64,000 bases of DNA from Vibrio pomeroyi. Its GTDB lineage: Bacteria; Pseudomonadota; Gammaproteobacteria; Enterobacterales; Vibrionaceae. A program made the position numbers and the translations under genes. Where the stretch lies: contig CP090854.1 in NCBI GenBank assembly GCA_041879425.1, forward strand, positions 2,232,001 to 2,296,000, read 5' to 3'. Shown in pieces: positions 17,633-26,863 of the stretch; within the stretch, counting starts at the first letter, position 1, and every line of letters begins with the position of its first letter. Below the pieces are notes generated by a model, which was not told the DNA's origin, did not search any database, and saw nothing but the letters and a program-made list of their open reading frames with translations.

Positions 17633-18535
17633 ATGAATAATGATAATTCACTTGTAATTAATGATGAGTTACATATAAACCTTAGCGATCGTTCAATAAT
17701 GAACATTGAAAATAAAACCTTAATCAAATTAAGGCCAAAGCCCTTTCGCGTTTTACTCTACCTTCATACCCACAGTGGCCTTTGTATTAGTAAGGATGAG
17801 CTATTTAATGAATGTTGGAATGGCGCAGTGGTATCCGATCAATCTCTGACCAATACAATAAGTACGCTAAGAAAAGCACTGAGCACACTTGAAATAAAGA
17901 ACGTAAAACTCACCACAGTAAGTAAAGCTGACTACTTACTTGAGAACGTAGTGCTTGAAGAACCGACAAATGTTGTGGTTACTAACGACGAGGTTGCTGA
18001 ACCTGCAGAGGTTGAGGTTAAGACTGATGATGAGGCTGATGTTAATGCTGGCGTTAAGGCCGATGTAAAAGTTGAAGCATTGCCCCTTGTTGAAGAGCGC
18101 GCGATAACAGAAGCCCCAACAAAAAGTAATGACAAACGGGTTTATCTGAGAAAGGTAATGATGTTGTTATTGGCTATTACTTCCCTCTCACTCATCAGGG
18201 GCTGCTATAACACCAATAATATTAATAAGAACATGAATCAACGCTTGGTCTCTACTGAGAATATTTCATACAACCTTGTTGATCATACGGGAATATTAGA
18301 TCTTGATAACGTTGAAGGAATAATAAGATTCAACTCCTATAAAGGTTGTAAGGCGCGACATATTGATATTACCGTAACTAAAAATGATGATGGCGTCTTC
18401 GAAACAGACTTCTCCATCATTTACAGAAATAAAGCTCATAATTACTTACATTCTTACAAAGTAAGAAATGACAATTCGGAAGTGAGAATAATACAGATCT
18501 CTAAGATACTCAGTTTGTGTAAACTGTCTTTTTAA
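17633..18535 (+). CDS. ToxR-like transmembrane transcriptional regulator
   Basis: 300 aa. An N-terminal OmpR/PhoB-type winged helix (about 10-100: LRPKPFRVLLYLHTHSG, SKDELFNECWNGAVVSDQSLTNTISTLRKAL) is followed by a long acidic, valine-rich linker (about 105-170). A single membrane helix (KVMMLLLAITSLSLI, about 180-197) and a periplasmic domain of about 100 residues follow. This is the ToxR/TcpP/CadC one-component layout in which the membrane protein binds DNA directly. The periplasmic part has cysteines at GCKARH and LSLCKLSF that could form a disulfide, as in ToxR. An alternative TTG start 12 nt upstream is less likely. The target is unknown; the exported thiol peroxidase downstream is a candidate. 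Not ToxR itself. Confidence 0.85.
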   Translation: MNNDNSLVINDELHINLSDRSIMNIENKTLIKLRPKPFRVLLYLHTHSGLCISKDELFNECWNGAVVSDQSLTNTISTLRKALSTLEIKNVKLTTVSKADYLLENVVLEEPTNVVVTNDEVAEPAEVEVKTDDEADVNAGVKADVKVEALPLVEERAITEAPTKSNDKRVYLRKVMMLLLAITSLSLIRGCYNTNNINKNMNQRLVSTENISYNLVDHTGILDLDNVEGIIRFNSYKGCKARHIDITVTKNDDGVFETDFSIIYRNKAHNYLHSYKVRNDNSEVRIIQISKILSLCKLSF

Positions 18536-18715
18536 TCAATAACTCAATAGTGAGTCGTCCATCGATATTAGCAGGTTAATTCGATTGCTATTCGCGTATT
18601 ACATCGATTGGTGTCATTTTCATTATCTATTTGTTTGAACAAAACCTTAGTAACTCAGATAGAGTTCGCTCCGCTTTAAAACTGAGCTTAATTAAACAAA
18701 TTCAAGAGACTAAAC

Positions 18716-19333
18716 ATGAAAAAAACGCTAATCACGCTAGCTGCACTATTTCTTACATCGACCGTTAGCGCTGCGGACTACTTAACCACCAGCGATACCG
18801 CTCCGACAGGGCAAGACAACACGCTGACTTTATACTACGAGACGACTTTCAACCTAGTTGGTAACAGCCTGTCTGTGGGTGATTACCTACCATCGGTTAC
18901 GTTAATGACAAACCAGAATCAGCCATACGACACGACAGCGAAAACGGTTAAAGTTCGTATTTTTAGCGTACTAGCGTCTATTGATACACCAGTATGTAAC
19001 CAACAGGCTCAGGACCTTTCGAACTTCGTCAAAGCAAACCCTGAACTCACCAATAATATTGAATTCATTGGTTTGAGCGCAGATACCACGTTCGCACTTG
19101 ATCGATTCAAGAAAGAGAAAGGCATCACCGACAAGCTAACTTTGCTTTCAGATGCAAAAGACCACGTATTTGGTTTTGAATCAGGCACACAAATCAACGA
19201 ACTGGGATTACTGGCTCGTAGCACGTTCGTTGTCGATAAAGACAATAAAATTGTTCATATTCAGCGAGTTCCAGAGCTGACTATGATTCCAGACTTGAAT
19301 AAAGCTGTTGAAGTCGCGCAACAATACTTCTAA
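18716..19333 (+). CDS. exported thiol peroxidase (Tpx-like, 1-Cys)
   Basis: 205 aa. A signal peptide (MKKTLITLAALFLTSTVSA) directs it to the periplasm. The mature part is a thioredoxin-fold peroxiredoxin of the Tpx family: peroxidatic Cys94 in SIDTPVCNQQ, and GLSADTTFALDRF. In E. coli Tpx the latter motif reads SADLPFAQSRFC and carries the resolving cysteine; here that position is Lys132. Cys94 is the only cysteine in the protein, so the enzyme must be a 1-Cys peroxidase reduced by an external thiol. E. coli Tpx is about 168 aa; the extra length is the signal peptide plus an N-terminal extension. Located between a ToxR-like regulator and a lipoprotein gene. Confidence 0.85.
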   Translation: MKKTLITLAALFLTSTVSAADYLTTSDTAPTGQDNTLTLYYETTFNLVGNSLSVGDYLPSVTLMTNQNQPYDTTAKTVKVRIFSVLASIDTPVCNQQAQDLSNFVKANPELTNNIEFIGLSADTTFALDRFKKEKGITDKLTLLSDAKDHVFGFESGTQINELGLLARSTFVVDKDNKIVHIQRVPELTMIPDLNKAVEVAQQYF

Positions 19334-19536
19334 ATAAAGTAAACAAGTGGGCAAGTTTAGGCTTGTCCACTTAAAACCGATTCTCTTCCCTTTCACCACA
19401 AAACCAATAATCCAAGCCAATAATTCCCAACTCATTTGTAAGCACTATCAATACACAACTTACAAAAGCTTACCAAGAGAAAATACCATTTCTTGTAACA
19501 TGCTGGCTTTATAGCTTGTAGATAACTTGGTCCCCT

Positions 19537-20946
19537 ATGGTATACAAACTCACAATTCCAACTCTAGTTCTGACTACGATGCTCACTGCGTGTGGCGGAA
19601 GTAGCGACAGCAATAACACGAGCGCATCAAAGAATGTCATCGATGCATCAAGTGCCAAATCCGTTGTTAGCTTAGGAAGTAATTACTCATTGCAATTCAG
19701 TGTTAAATCGATTGCAACGGGTACAGACAAGAACGTGAACATTGATATTACCCAGTACGGTAATACACAAAAAGCGAGCGGCAGTTTCGCGCAAGTCCAC
19801 GGCATTCCTGAGCGCAATTACAAGACTCAAAGCGACGCAGATATCACCTTCTCTGTGACGGCAACAAACTCAGCGGGTAAGACGTTCGACGTTGAAAACT
19901 TCAGTATTTACTACGAAAACTTTAACTCAACGAGCACTCTTGAAAAGCTTGCAATTGCCGAAGTTGAAAACAATATAAATAACGTTGTTCGATGGAAACA
20001 GACCGATACTGTCTCTATCAACAAGCAATTCATTACTGATAGCACAGGCGTCAAATTTAATATCGATCAAATGAGACCGATGAACCTCTATGTTCGTGTG
20101 GGCAACACTTTGAGTAACGGTATTCAATTTGTTCCATCCTTTGCTCAAAGTGCATCAGAGACGTTTGCACGTGTACCAACAAGTGATTGCTCTGTTATCA
20201 CAAATACGACAGGTGATTTGCTCGCTAATGGCATCAAGCAACACACATGCGTAGAAGCACACGGTTATAAAATTCCACTGTTGATTGAAGACCAGTCAAA
20301 GAATAACGGTGCAGCAAAAGTTGCTCACGTTAAGAACATCATGCAGTACTACCTAGATAGCTTCCCCGCTGAAGTGACTAAAGCTATTTACGACAGTAAA
20401 GCGACCATGGGGTTCTTTTACGATGAAGATTGGTCTGACAGAGATGGAGGTGACTTCTTAGATGAGAATTACCGCTTCCAAGATCTGTTTGCGACTGAAA
20501 CTACAGACACGACAAAAGGCGAAAACAAACCAGACTTAGTGACTCAGAGAGACGCTGCGTTTGAAGAGATCATCCACTTTGTACACGATTACGGTGTGAT
20601 GAACTTAGCGGTACAATCGTCCTCTTCGAAATGGGCGACGATGCAAAAAGAGTTAGATGAACTCAATGAGAAAGCAATTCTTGCTGGTTCTTACTTTCCA
20701 AACGGAAAAGACTCAACGATTGTCGAAGCGGATCTAGATGCAGAGTCATACGATCAAGAGTACCTAGCTTACTCTCTGTATGCTTACTACGACGTGAACT
20801 ACAAAGGCTACCGTGCTCAAGAGCTAAGTTCTGCGACATTCACAGAGCTACAAGCTAACGACCCAGAGATGGTAAAGTTTATGGAAAAATACTTCCCTAC
20901 TCGCACTAATCTTAAAGCTAAGTTCCCAGGTTACCCTAACAACTAG
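19537..20946 (+). CDS. large outer-membrane-type lipoprotein of unknown function
   Basis: 469 aa. A lipobox (LTAC at about residues 16-19) gives a lipid-anchored mature protein starting CGGSSDS. The first 130 residues resemble a beta-sandwich (cadherin/Ig-like wording: FSVTATNSAGKTFDVENFSI). The rest is a larger domain with an acidic segment (YDEDWSDRDGGDFLDENYRF) and FEEIIHFVHDYG, whose Glu/His spacing could bind a metal. Not recognised as a known enzyme. A pair of cysteines (DCSVI, HTCVEA) may form a disulfide. Ends at a bidirectional terminator shared with the chemoreceptor gene. Confidence 0.75.
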   Translation: MVYKLTIPTLVLTTMLTACGGSSDSNNTSASKNVIDASSAKSVVSLGSNYSLQFSVKSIATGTDKNVNIDITQYGNTQKASGSFAQVHGIPERNYKTQSDADITFSVTATNSAGKTFDVENFSIYYENFNSTSTLEKLAIAEVENNINNVVRWKQTDTVSINKQFITDSTGVKFNIDQMRPMNLYVRVGNTLSNGIQFVPSFAQSASETFARVPTSDCSVITNTTGDLLANGIKQHTCVEAHGYKIPLLIEDQSKNNGAAKVAHVKNIMQYYLDSFPAEVTKAIYDSKATMGFFYDEDWSDRDGGDFLDENYRFQDLFATETTDTTKGENKPDLVTQRDAAFEEIIHFVHDYGVMNLAVQSSSSKWATMQKELDELNEKAILAGSYFPNGKDSTIVEADLDAESYDQEYLAYSLYAYYDVNYKGYRAQELSSATFTELQANDPEMVKFMEKYFPTRTNLKAKFPGYPNN

Positions 20947-20979
20947 TTCTAGCTGAGTAAGCCTCTAACGAGCAGGCAC

Positions 20980-21016
20980 AAAAAAAGCCGAATGTGACAA
21001 TCACATTCGGCTTTTA
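20980..21016. terminator. bidirectional terminator between lipoprotein and chemoreceptor genes
   Basis: A near-perfect 15-bp stem (AAAAGCCGAATGTGA with its complement, loop CAA) has A and T runs on either side. It serves both convergent genes. Confidence 0.9.
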
Positions 21017-21033
21017 AATTTACGAACTAGCGC

Positions 21034-22917
21034 TTACAGCTTGAAGCGGCTGATTTCGCTCTCTAGCTCGTGAGACAGTTCAGACAGCTGTGCTGCTTGC
21101 TCTGCTGCTTGGTGTGCTTCGTCTGCTAGCTCGTTAGACACGTCACGGATTCCTTCAGTGTTACGAGTAATCTCAGACGTTACAGACGCTTGCTCTTCTG
21201 CAGCAGAAGCGATCTGTGTTGCCATGTCGCTGATGCGTTCAACAGCTGCATGAATTTGCGTTAGGCTGGCTGCTGCTGAGTTAGCGTCATCAACACTGGT
21301 TTCAGCAAGCGTACGGCTATCATTCATGATGTTAACCGCTTTACCTGTCGTGCCTTGCAGCAGTTCGATAGTCTGTTGAATCTCTTGTGTTGAACCGTGT
21401 GTACGTTGGCTCAGAACACGAACTTCATCAGCAACAACCGCGAAACCACGACCTTGCTCACCCGCACGTGCTGCTTCAATCGCCGCGTTAAGTGCAAGTA
21501 GGTTAGTCTGTTCAGCGATACCTTGAATGTTCGACAAGATAGCGTTGATGCTATTACCGTGCTCTTCAAGTTCTAGAATCACGTTTGTTGCGATTTGAAC
21601 TTCTTGAGCAAGGTTTTGGATTGAGCTTTGAGTCTGTGTCACTTGACCAGTACCGTGCTCACACGCGCCAACCGCTTCAGATGAGTTCTGAGCTGTGTGG
21701 TCAGCGTTACCTGCGATTTCTTGTGTTGCCGCAGCCATTTCGTTAACAGCTGTCGCTACCATGTTGATTTCGTCTTGTTGCATCTGGATGCGAGCACTAC
21801 GTTCTTCAGCCTGAGAAGCCGTTTGGCGCGCTTGGTTACCCAATGCAGCAGACACTTCGCTTAGCTTGATAACCATAGTGTGCATGTTGCCCACGAAACG
21901 GTTGAAGTTTGTAGCAAGCTGACCAATCTCGTCATCGCTCTTAGGCTCAAGACGTTGAGTTAGGTCACCTTCACCTGAAGCAATCTCTTCAAGTGCAGCA
22001 GAAACTCGGTTTAGGTCGCGGAATAGGAAGCTCACTAACCAAGACACTAGTACGATTACGATTAGAGTAATCACGATAGCAGTGATGATCAGCTGCGTAA
22101 GTAGCGTTGAGTGGTTCGCTTCTTCTGTTGCTTTATCCATCTGAACCGCGAAGATCCAGTTAGTGTTAGGAACCTTCGTGAAGTAAAGCAGCTTCTCAGC
22201 GCCACGTTCTTTAATGATCTCGATGCTACCCGTACGCACTGCGTTCTCGATGATTGGCATAGAGATGTCGTTTGAAAGATCGCTTACCGGTTTCAAGCTT
22301 AGAGCTGAATCTGGGTGCGCTAGGAACGTGCCGTCAGACGCATCGATCAGCATTGCGTGAGCGTTGTCACCCACATCTAGGCTGATTACGTCGTTAACGA
22401 GTTGGTCGATAAGTACGTCTGCACCCACAACACCAACAAGTTGACCATTGTGGCGAACAGGTTCTGCAATCGTTACTAGAAGTGCTTTAGTGATCGCATC
22501 TTGGTAAGCGGTAGTAATGATTTGCTTACCTGCAGCGTTTGCTTCTTGGTACCAAGGACGTTGACGAGGATCGTAACCTGCACGGTTACGTTCAGGATGT
22601 GAACGGTACATTCCGCCTTCTGGAGTACCTAAAAAGATATCGTCAAAGCCACCCGCTACACGAGCTTGCTTAAGGAAAGGAACAACATCATCCTCTCGTG
22701 AAAAGTCATTGAATGCTGAAGCGATATCCGTACGAATATCAATCCAGTTCTTAATACCTTCAGATGCTGCTTCTGATACGCTTTCAGCTCGTAGGTATAC
22801 GCCATTACGAGTCTGTTCAAATAACTGGTTTGCTGATAACCAAGTCAACGCTGTAGCCATAACGACAACAGCAGATAGGCTAGCACCTATTAACTTCTGT
22901 TTTAGTGTTAGTTTCAT
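21034..22917 (-). CDS. methyl-accepting chemotaxis protein with amino-acid-type dCache domain
   Basis: 627 aa from the ATG at 22917 (a GTG four codons upstream is possible; neither has a clear ribosome site). Membrane helix 1 at about 9-29, periplasmic dCache domain, helix 2 at about 275-298, HAMP, then a long coiled-coil signalling domain with the hairpin tip [32 protein letters not shown]. The sensor carries Tyr115, Arg120, Trp122, Tyr123, Tyr138 and Asp167 (YDPRQRPWY...TAYQD...GAD). The spacings are exactly those of the amino-acid motif of dCache_1AA receptors such as PctA, so it should bind free amino acids. Monocistronic. Confidence 0.93.
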   Translation of the reverse strand: MKLTLKQKLIGASLSAVVVMATALTWLSANQLFEQTRNGVYLRAESVSEAASEGIKNWIDIRTDIASAFNDFSREDDVVPFLKQARVAGGFDDIFLGTPEGGMYRSHPERNRAGYDPRQRPWYQEANAAGKQIITTAYQDAITKALLVTIAEPVRHNGQLVGVVGADVLIDQLVNDVISLDVGDNAHAMLIDASDGTFLAHPDSALSLKPVSDLSNDISMPIIENAVRTGSIEIIKERGAEKLLYFTKVPNTNWIFAVQMDKATEEANHSTLLTQLIITAIVITLIVIVLVSWLVSFLFRDLNRVSAALEEIASGEGDLTQRLEPKSDDEIGQLATNFNRFVGNMHTMVIKLSEVSAALGNQARQTASQAEERSARIQMQQDEINMVATAVNEMAAATQEIAGNADHTAQNSSEAVGACEHGTGQVTQTQSSIQNLAQEVQIATNVILELEEHGNSINAILSNIQGIAEQTNLLALNAAIEAARAGEQGRGFAVVADEVRVLSQRTHGSTQEIQQTIELLQGTTGKAVNIMNDSRTLAETSVDDANSAAASLTQIHAAVERISDMATQIASAAEEQASVTSEITRNTEGIRDVSNELADEAHQAAEQAAQLSELSHELESEISRFKL

Positions 22918-23163
22918 GTCAAAGTTCACGAGTGGTGGGAAATCCCGCGCATACTACCCAATATCAGTATTAAATTCGAGCGATTTCACAATTTAATAAT
23001 GGAATATATTTTTATGTAAACCATAACCTTAGCATATGCCAATTAGTTGTCATGTCGCCAAAATCAAGGCGCTATTAAGTGTATGGTTATTAGTAAATAT
23101 GTCAGATCTAATACGGTAAAATAGGTGCGGAAATAGGTATAAAATCTAGATAGAAAATAGATG

Positions 23164-23200
23164 TAAAAAAGGCAGGTGAGTCTCCTCACCTGCCTTCTTA
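23164..23200 (-). terminator. terminator of the BCCT gene pair
   Basis: A perfect 10-bp stem GGCAGGTGAG/CTCACCTGCC with loop TCTC. On the minus strand it runs into TTTTTT. Lies 52 bp after the stop of the gene at 23252. Confidence 0.88.
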
Positions 23201-23251
23201 TTATCTGTCGTTCGACCGCATATTCAACACGGTCGAATCGAGCTTTATGAG

Positions 23252-24823
23252 CTAGCGTTTCTCTGTACGCATACCCATTAGCAAGCTTACACACATCAAT
23301 AATAGAATGATGGTGAACGGCAATGCTGTCGAGATAGCACCCGCTTGCAGAGCTTGTACTGCTTCAGTACCGCCAACCCACAATAGAGCTACAGCGATCG
23401 CACCTTCAAGGAACGCCCAGAACACACGTTGAGGCACTGGCGTGTCTACTTTACCACCAGCAGTGATGCTGTCGATAACAAGAGAGCCTGAGTCAGACGA
23501 GGTAATGAAGAATACCAGAACCAATACAACCGCAATGATTGATAGCAGCGTACCGAACGGTAGAGCATCAAACATTTGGAACATCGCTAATGACACATCA
23601 GTCAAACCTTCTTGACCAAGAATACCAACGTTATTCACGATTTGATCAATCGCCATGCCGCCAAATACTGACATCCAAATGATAGTGACTGTAGTTGGAA
23701 CAATCAGAACCGCTGTGATGAACTCACGAACCGTACGACCTTTAGATACACGAGCGATGAACATACCTACGAATGGTGACCATGAAATCCACCAAGCCCA
23801 GTAGAATACCGTCCAACCGTGCAACCAAGCTTGGTCTTCACGACCATGAGGGTTACTCAGTGGAATGATGTTCTCGATGTATGCCATCAATGTTGTTGGA
23901 ATTGAACCTAGCGTTACTGCGTAGCCGATCAGTGCCACTAAGATAAGCAGTAGGAAAGCCACCAACATGTTAATGTTACTGATAACCTTAACGCCGCCAT
24001 CGATACCACGAAGTACCGAAACGACCGCCAACAATGTTACTACGGTAATAACGATAACTTGTAGCCCTAAACCAGCTTCAAGACCGAATACGTGTTGAAT
24101 ACCACTCGCGGCTTGCTGTGCACCTAAACCTAGCGATGTCGCCAAACCAAACAGAGTTGCAAGAACGGCAAGAATATCAACGATGTGACCTGCCCAGCCC
24201 CACGCTCTATCACCTAAAATTGGGTAGAAGATAGAACGAATCGAAAGCGGTAATCCCTTGTTGTAAGAGAAGAAAGCCAGTGAAAGCGCTACAACACCAT
24301 AAATAGCCCAAGGGTGAAGACCCCAGTGGTACATGGTTGCACCGAGTGCCAGTTTTGCTGCTTCTGGTGTATTTGGCTCTACGCCAAGTGGCGTTTCAAA
24401 CCAACCCGTGTAGTAAGCCGCTGGCTCTGCCACACTCCAGAACATTAGGCCGATACCCATACCTGCTGCAAACAGCATCGATAGCCAAGACATGAAAGAG
24501 TAATCTGCCGTTGCATCAACACCACCAAGGCGGATTTTACCAAACGGAGAAACAATCAAGCCTAAGCAGAAGAGTACGAAAATGTTGCCTGACCAGATGA
24601 ACAGCCAATCAAATGAATTGATGATTTGACCTTTAACACCATCCAGTGCCGCCTTTGCGGATGCAGTATCAGTAACCAGAACACCAATCAAAAACAGAGT
24701 AATTAAACCTGCACTTATGCCAAATACTGGGTTATGAACATCAAAACCCCATTTTTGAACATTGTCCTGACCAACAGTGTAATCGGTACTGTCGATACTG
24801 TATTTATCTATACCTTTAGTCAT
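23252..24823 (-). CDS. BCCT-family betaine/choline-type transporter (second of a tandem pair)
   Basis: 523 aa inner-membrane secondary transporter with about 12 membrane helices. The family signature [21 protein letters not shown] and the downstream [11 protein letters not shown] are intact, as is the conserved [16 protein letters not shown] segment. BCCT carriers import trimethylammonium compounds (betaine, carnitine, choline) as osmoprotectants or carbon sources; the specific substrate cannot be read. It is a close paralogue of the gene at 25096 with the same N-terminal motif [26 protein letters not shown] precedes the ATG. The 272-bp gap to its twin suggests it has its own promoter. Confidence 0.93.
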   Translation of the reverse strand: [523 protein letters not shown]

Positions 24824-25095
24824 TATCCCTCTCTACGGAATACTAATAGGGTCTGATGACCGAGTATCCCTTACTTACCTGTGACCTAATCACAAACTTG
24901 AACCTACGATCCAAGCAGAACAAGCGTGCTGTCACAATAATTCAAATACTTGGATGTCTGAAGTTTAGCAGGTTAACTTATTGTTTTCAGTAAACCTGAA
25001 TCGGTTCGATGGGTTTTCATCCAATATTCACGTAATTACTCAAATTACTGGCGAAAAAAAGGCCGAACGAGTCGACCATTGTTTCAAGAATACTT

Positions 25096-26694
25096 TTAGC
25101 TCAAAGCACTTTGCTGATTAACCAATTGATTTTCGGTTCGTAAACCAAGCAATAAGCTTAGGCACATAAGCAATAATATGAATGCAAATGGCAGCGCCAT
25201 AGAGACGGTTCCGGCTTGCAGTGCTTGGATAGATTCCGTACCACCAACCCACAATAGAACCGCAGCAATTGCACCGCCCATCAACGCCCAAAATACACGT
25301 TGTGGCACTGGCGCATCGACTTTACCACCCGAGGTGATGCTATCGATAACAAGCGAGCCAGAGTCTGATGAGGTGATAAAGAACACCATGATCAAACCAA
25401 TCGATACTAGAGAAAGCACAGAACTCATCGGCAGTGCATCGTAAGTATGGAACAGAGAAAGGGTAATATCTTGCAGACCATTCATGCCAATCTCACCTAC
25501 CTTGTTCGCCACTTGATCAATCGCGATACCACCGAAAATAGCCATCCAGATGATGATCACTGTTGTTGGGATGAACAGTACAGCCACGATGAATTCACGA
25601 ATCGTACGACCTTTAGAAATACGAGCGATGAACATACCTACGAACGGTGACCAAGACATCCACCATGCCCAGTAGAATACCGTCCAACCTTGCATCCAAG
25701 TTTCGTCATCACGGCCATGTGGATTACTTAGAGGAATAAAGTTCTCAATGTAACCCATCAGTGCTGTTGGAATGGCTTTAATACCCGCTATGCCACCCGC
25801 GATGGTTACGAAGATCAGCAGACCCAAAGCCACCAGCATGTTGACGTTACTTAACACCTTTACGCCACCGTTGATGCCACGAACCACTGACATCGTCGCT
25901 AAGAAAGTCACTACTGCGATAACAATCAACTGCATGCCAATACCACCATCGGTACCGAACACATGGTTAATACCACTGGTTGCTTGTTGTGCACCTAAAC
26001 CTAACGATGTCGCAAGGCCGAACAAGGTTGCCAGTACCGCCACGATATCAACGATATGACCAAACCAACCCCAAGTTCTGTCACCTAAGATAGGATAGAA
26101 AATCGAGCGAATTGAAAGAGGCAGACCTTTATTGAAAGTGAAGAAGGCAAGTGCTAGAGCAACAACCGCGTAGATAGACCAGCCGTGTAAACCCCAGTTG
26201 TAGATGGTTGCACCCAGTGCCAACTTAGCCGCTTCAGGTGAATAAGCTTCGGCACCTAATGGCGTTTCATACCAGCCGGTGAAGTAAGCCACTGGCTCAG
26301 CAACACCCCAGAACATCAAACCAATACCCATTCCCGCGGCGAATAACATCGACATCCAAGATAGGTTGGAGTGCTCTGCTTTGGCATCATTGCCACCAAT
26401 ACGTATCTTGCCATACGGGGAGACAATGAGGGCAAAACAGAAAATAACAAAGATGTTGGCTGCCCACATGAAGAAACCATCGAAGTTACCGATGACTTTC
26501 CATTTTATTCCATCAAGAGCCGCTTTTGCGGTTTCCGGATCTGCGACTAGAAGTGCAATCAGGAAGATAATGATCGCCCCTGCACTGATTCCAAATACTG
26601 GGTTATGAACATCAAAACCCCATTTCTGAACGTTATCTTGTCCTACTGTATAATCGGTATTTTCAATACTATACCTATCTTTTACAGGCTCCAT
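25096..26694 (-). CDS. BCCT-family betaine/choline-type transporter (first of a tandem pair)
   Basis: 532 aa, paralogue of the gene at 23252. The two proteins share long identical blocks (N-terminal [43 protein letters not shown]), with differences concentrated in the termini and external loops. Same 12-helix BCCT fold and Trp-rich signature. The C-terminus is slightly longer ([15 protein letters not shown]). Osmoprotectant uptake is the likely role for a marine bacterium. GAGAGG lies 4 nt upstream of the ATG. Transcribed toward its twin. Confidence 0.93.
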   Translation of the reverse strand: [532 protein letters not shown]

Positions 26695-26786
26695 GCTTCC
26701 TCTCTAATTTGCAGCGCACAGTTTGCAACATTACATTCGGCGCTTAAATTTCGAAAAGAAGAATATCAACCTGTCGCAAAAATACT

Positions 26787-26810
26787 AAAAAAACCTCCAT
26801 AAAGGAGGCC
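26787..26810 (-). terminator. terminator of the kinase/response-regulator operon
   Basis: The stem CCTCC/GGAGG extended by A-T and GGCC pairing, loop ATAAA, is followed on the minus strand by seven T. Lies about 55 bp after the response regulator stop codon. Confidence 0.8.
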
Positions 26811-26845
26811 TAAATTACACATTTAGTAATTAAATTACACATTTA
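26811..26845. repeat. two copies of a 15-bp direct repeat
   Basis: TAAATTACACATTTA occurs at 26811-26825 and 26831-26845, a 20-bp period (two helical turns), just after the response regulator gene. It could be a pair of binding sites or a simple duplication. Confidence 0.6.
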
Positions 26846-26863
26846 ATGTAATTTAGCGTAAGA

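Noticed and set aside
17932..18135. Serine/threonine-rich minus-strand frame inside the ToxR-like gene
   Set aside because: Antisense shadow of the acidic valine-rich linker.
25178..26059. Plus-strand frames opposite the BCCT gene
   Set aside because: Shadows of a long membrane-protein gene with strong family signatures on the minus strand.
26811..26845. CRISPR-like direct repeats
   Set aside because: Only two 15-bp copies with a 5-bp gap; no spacer array.
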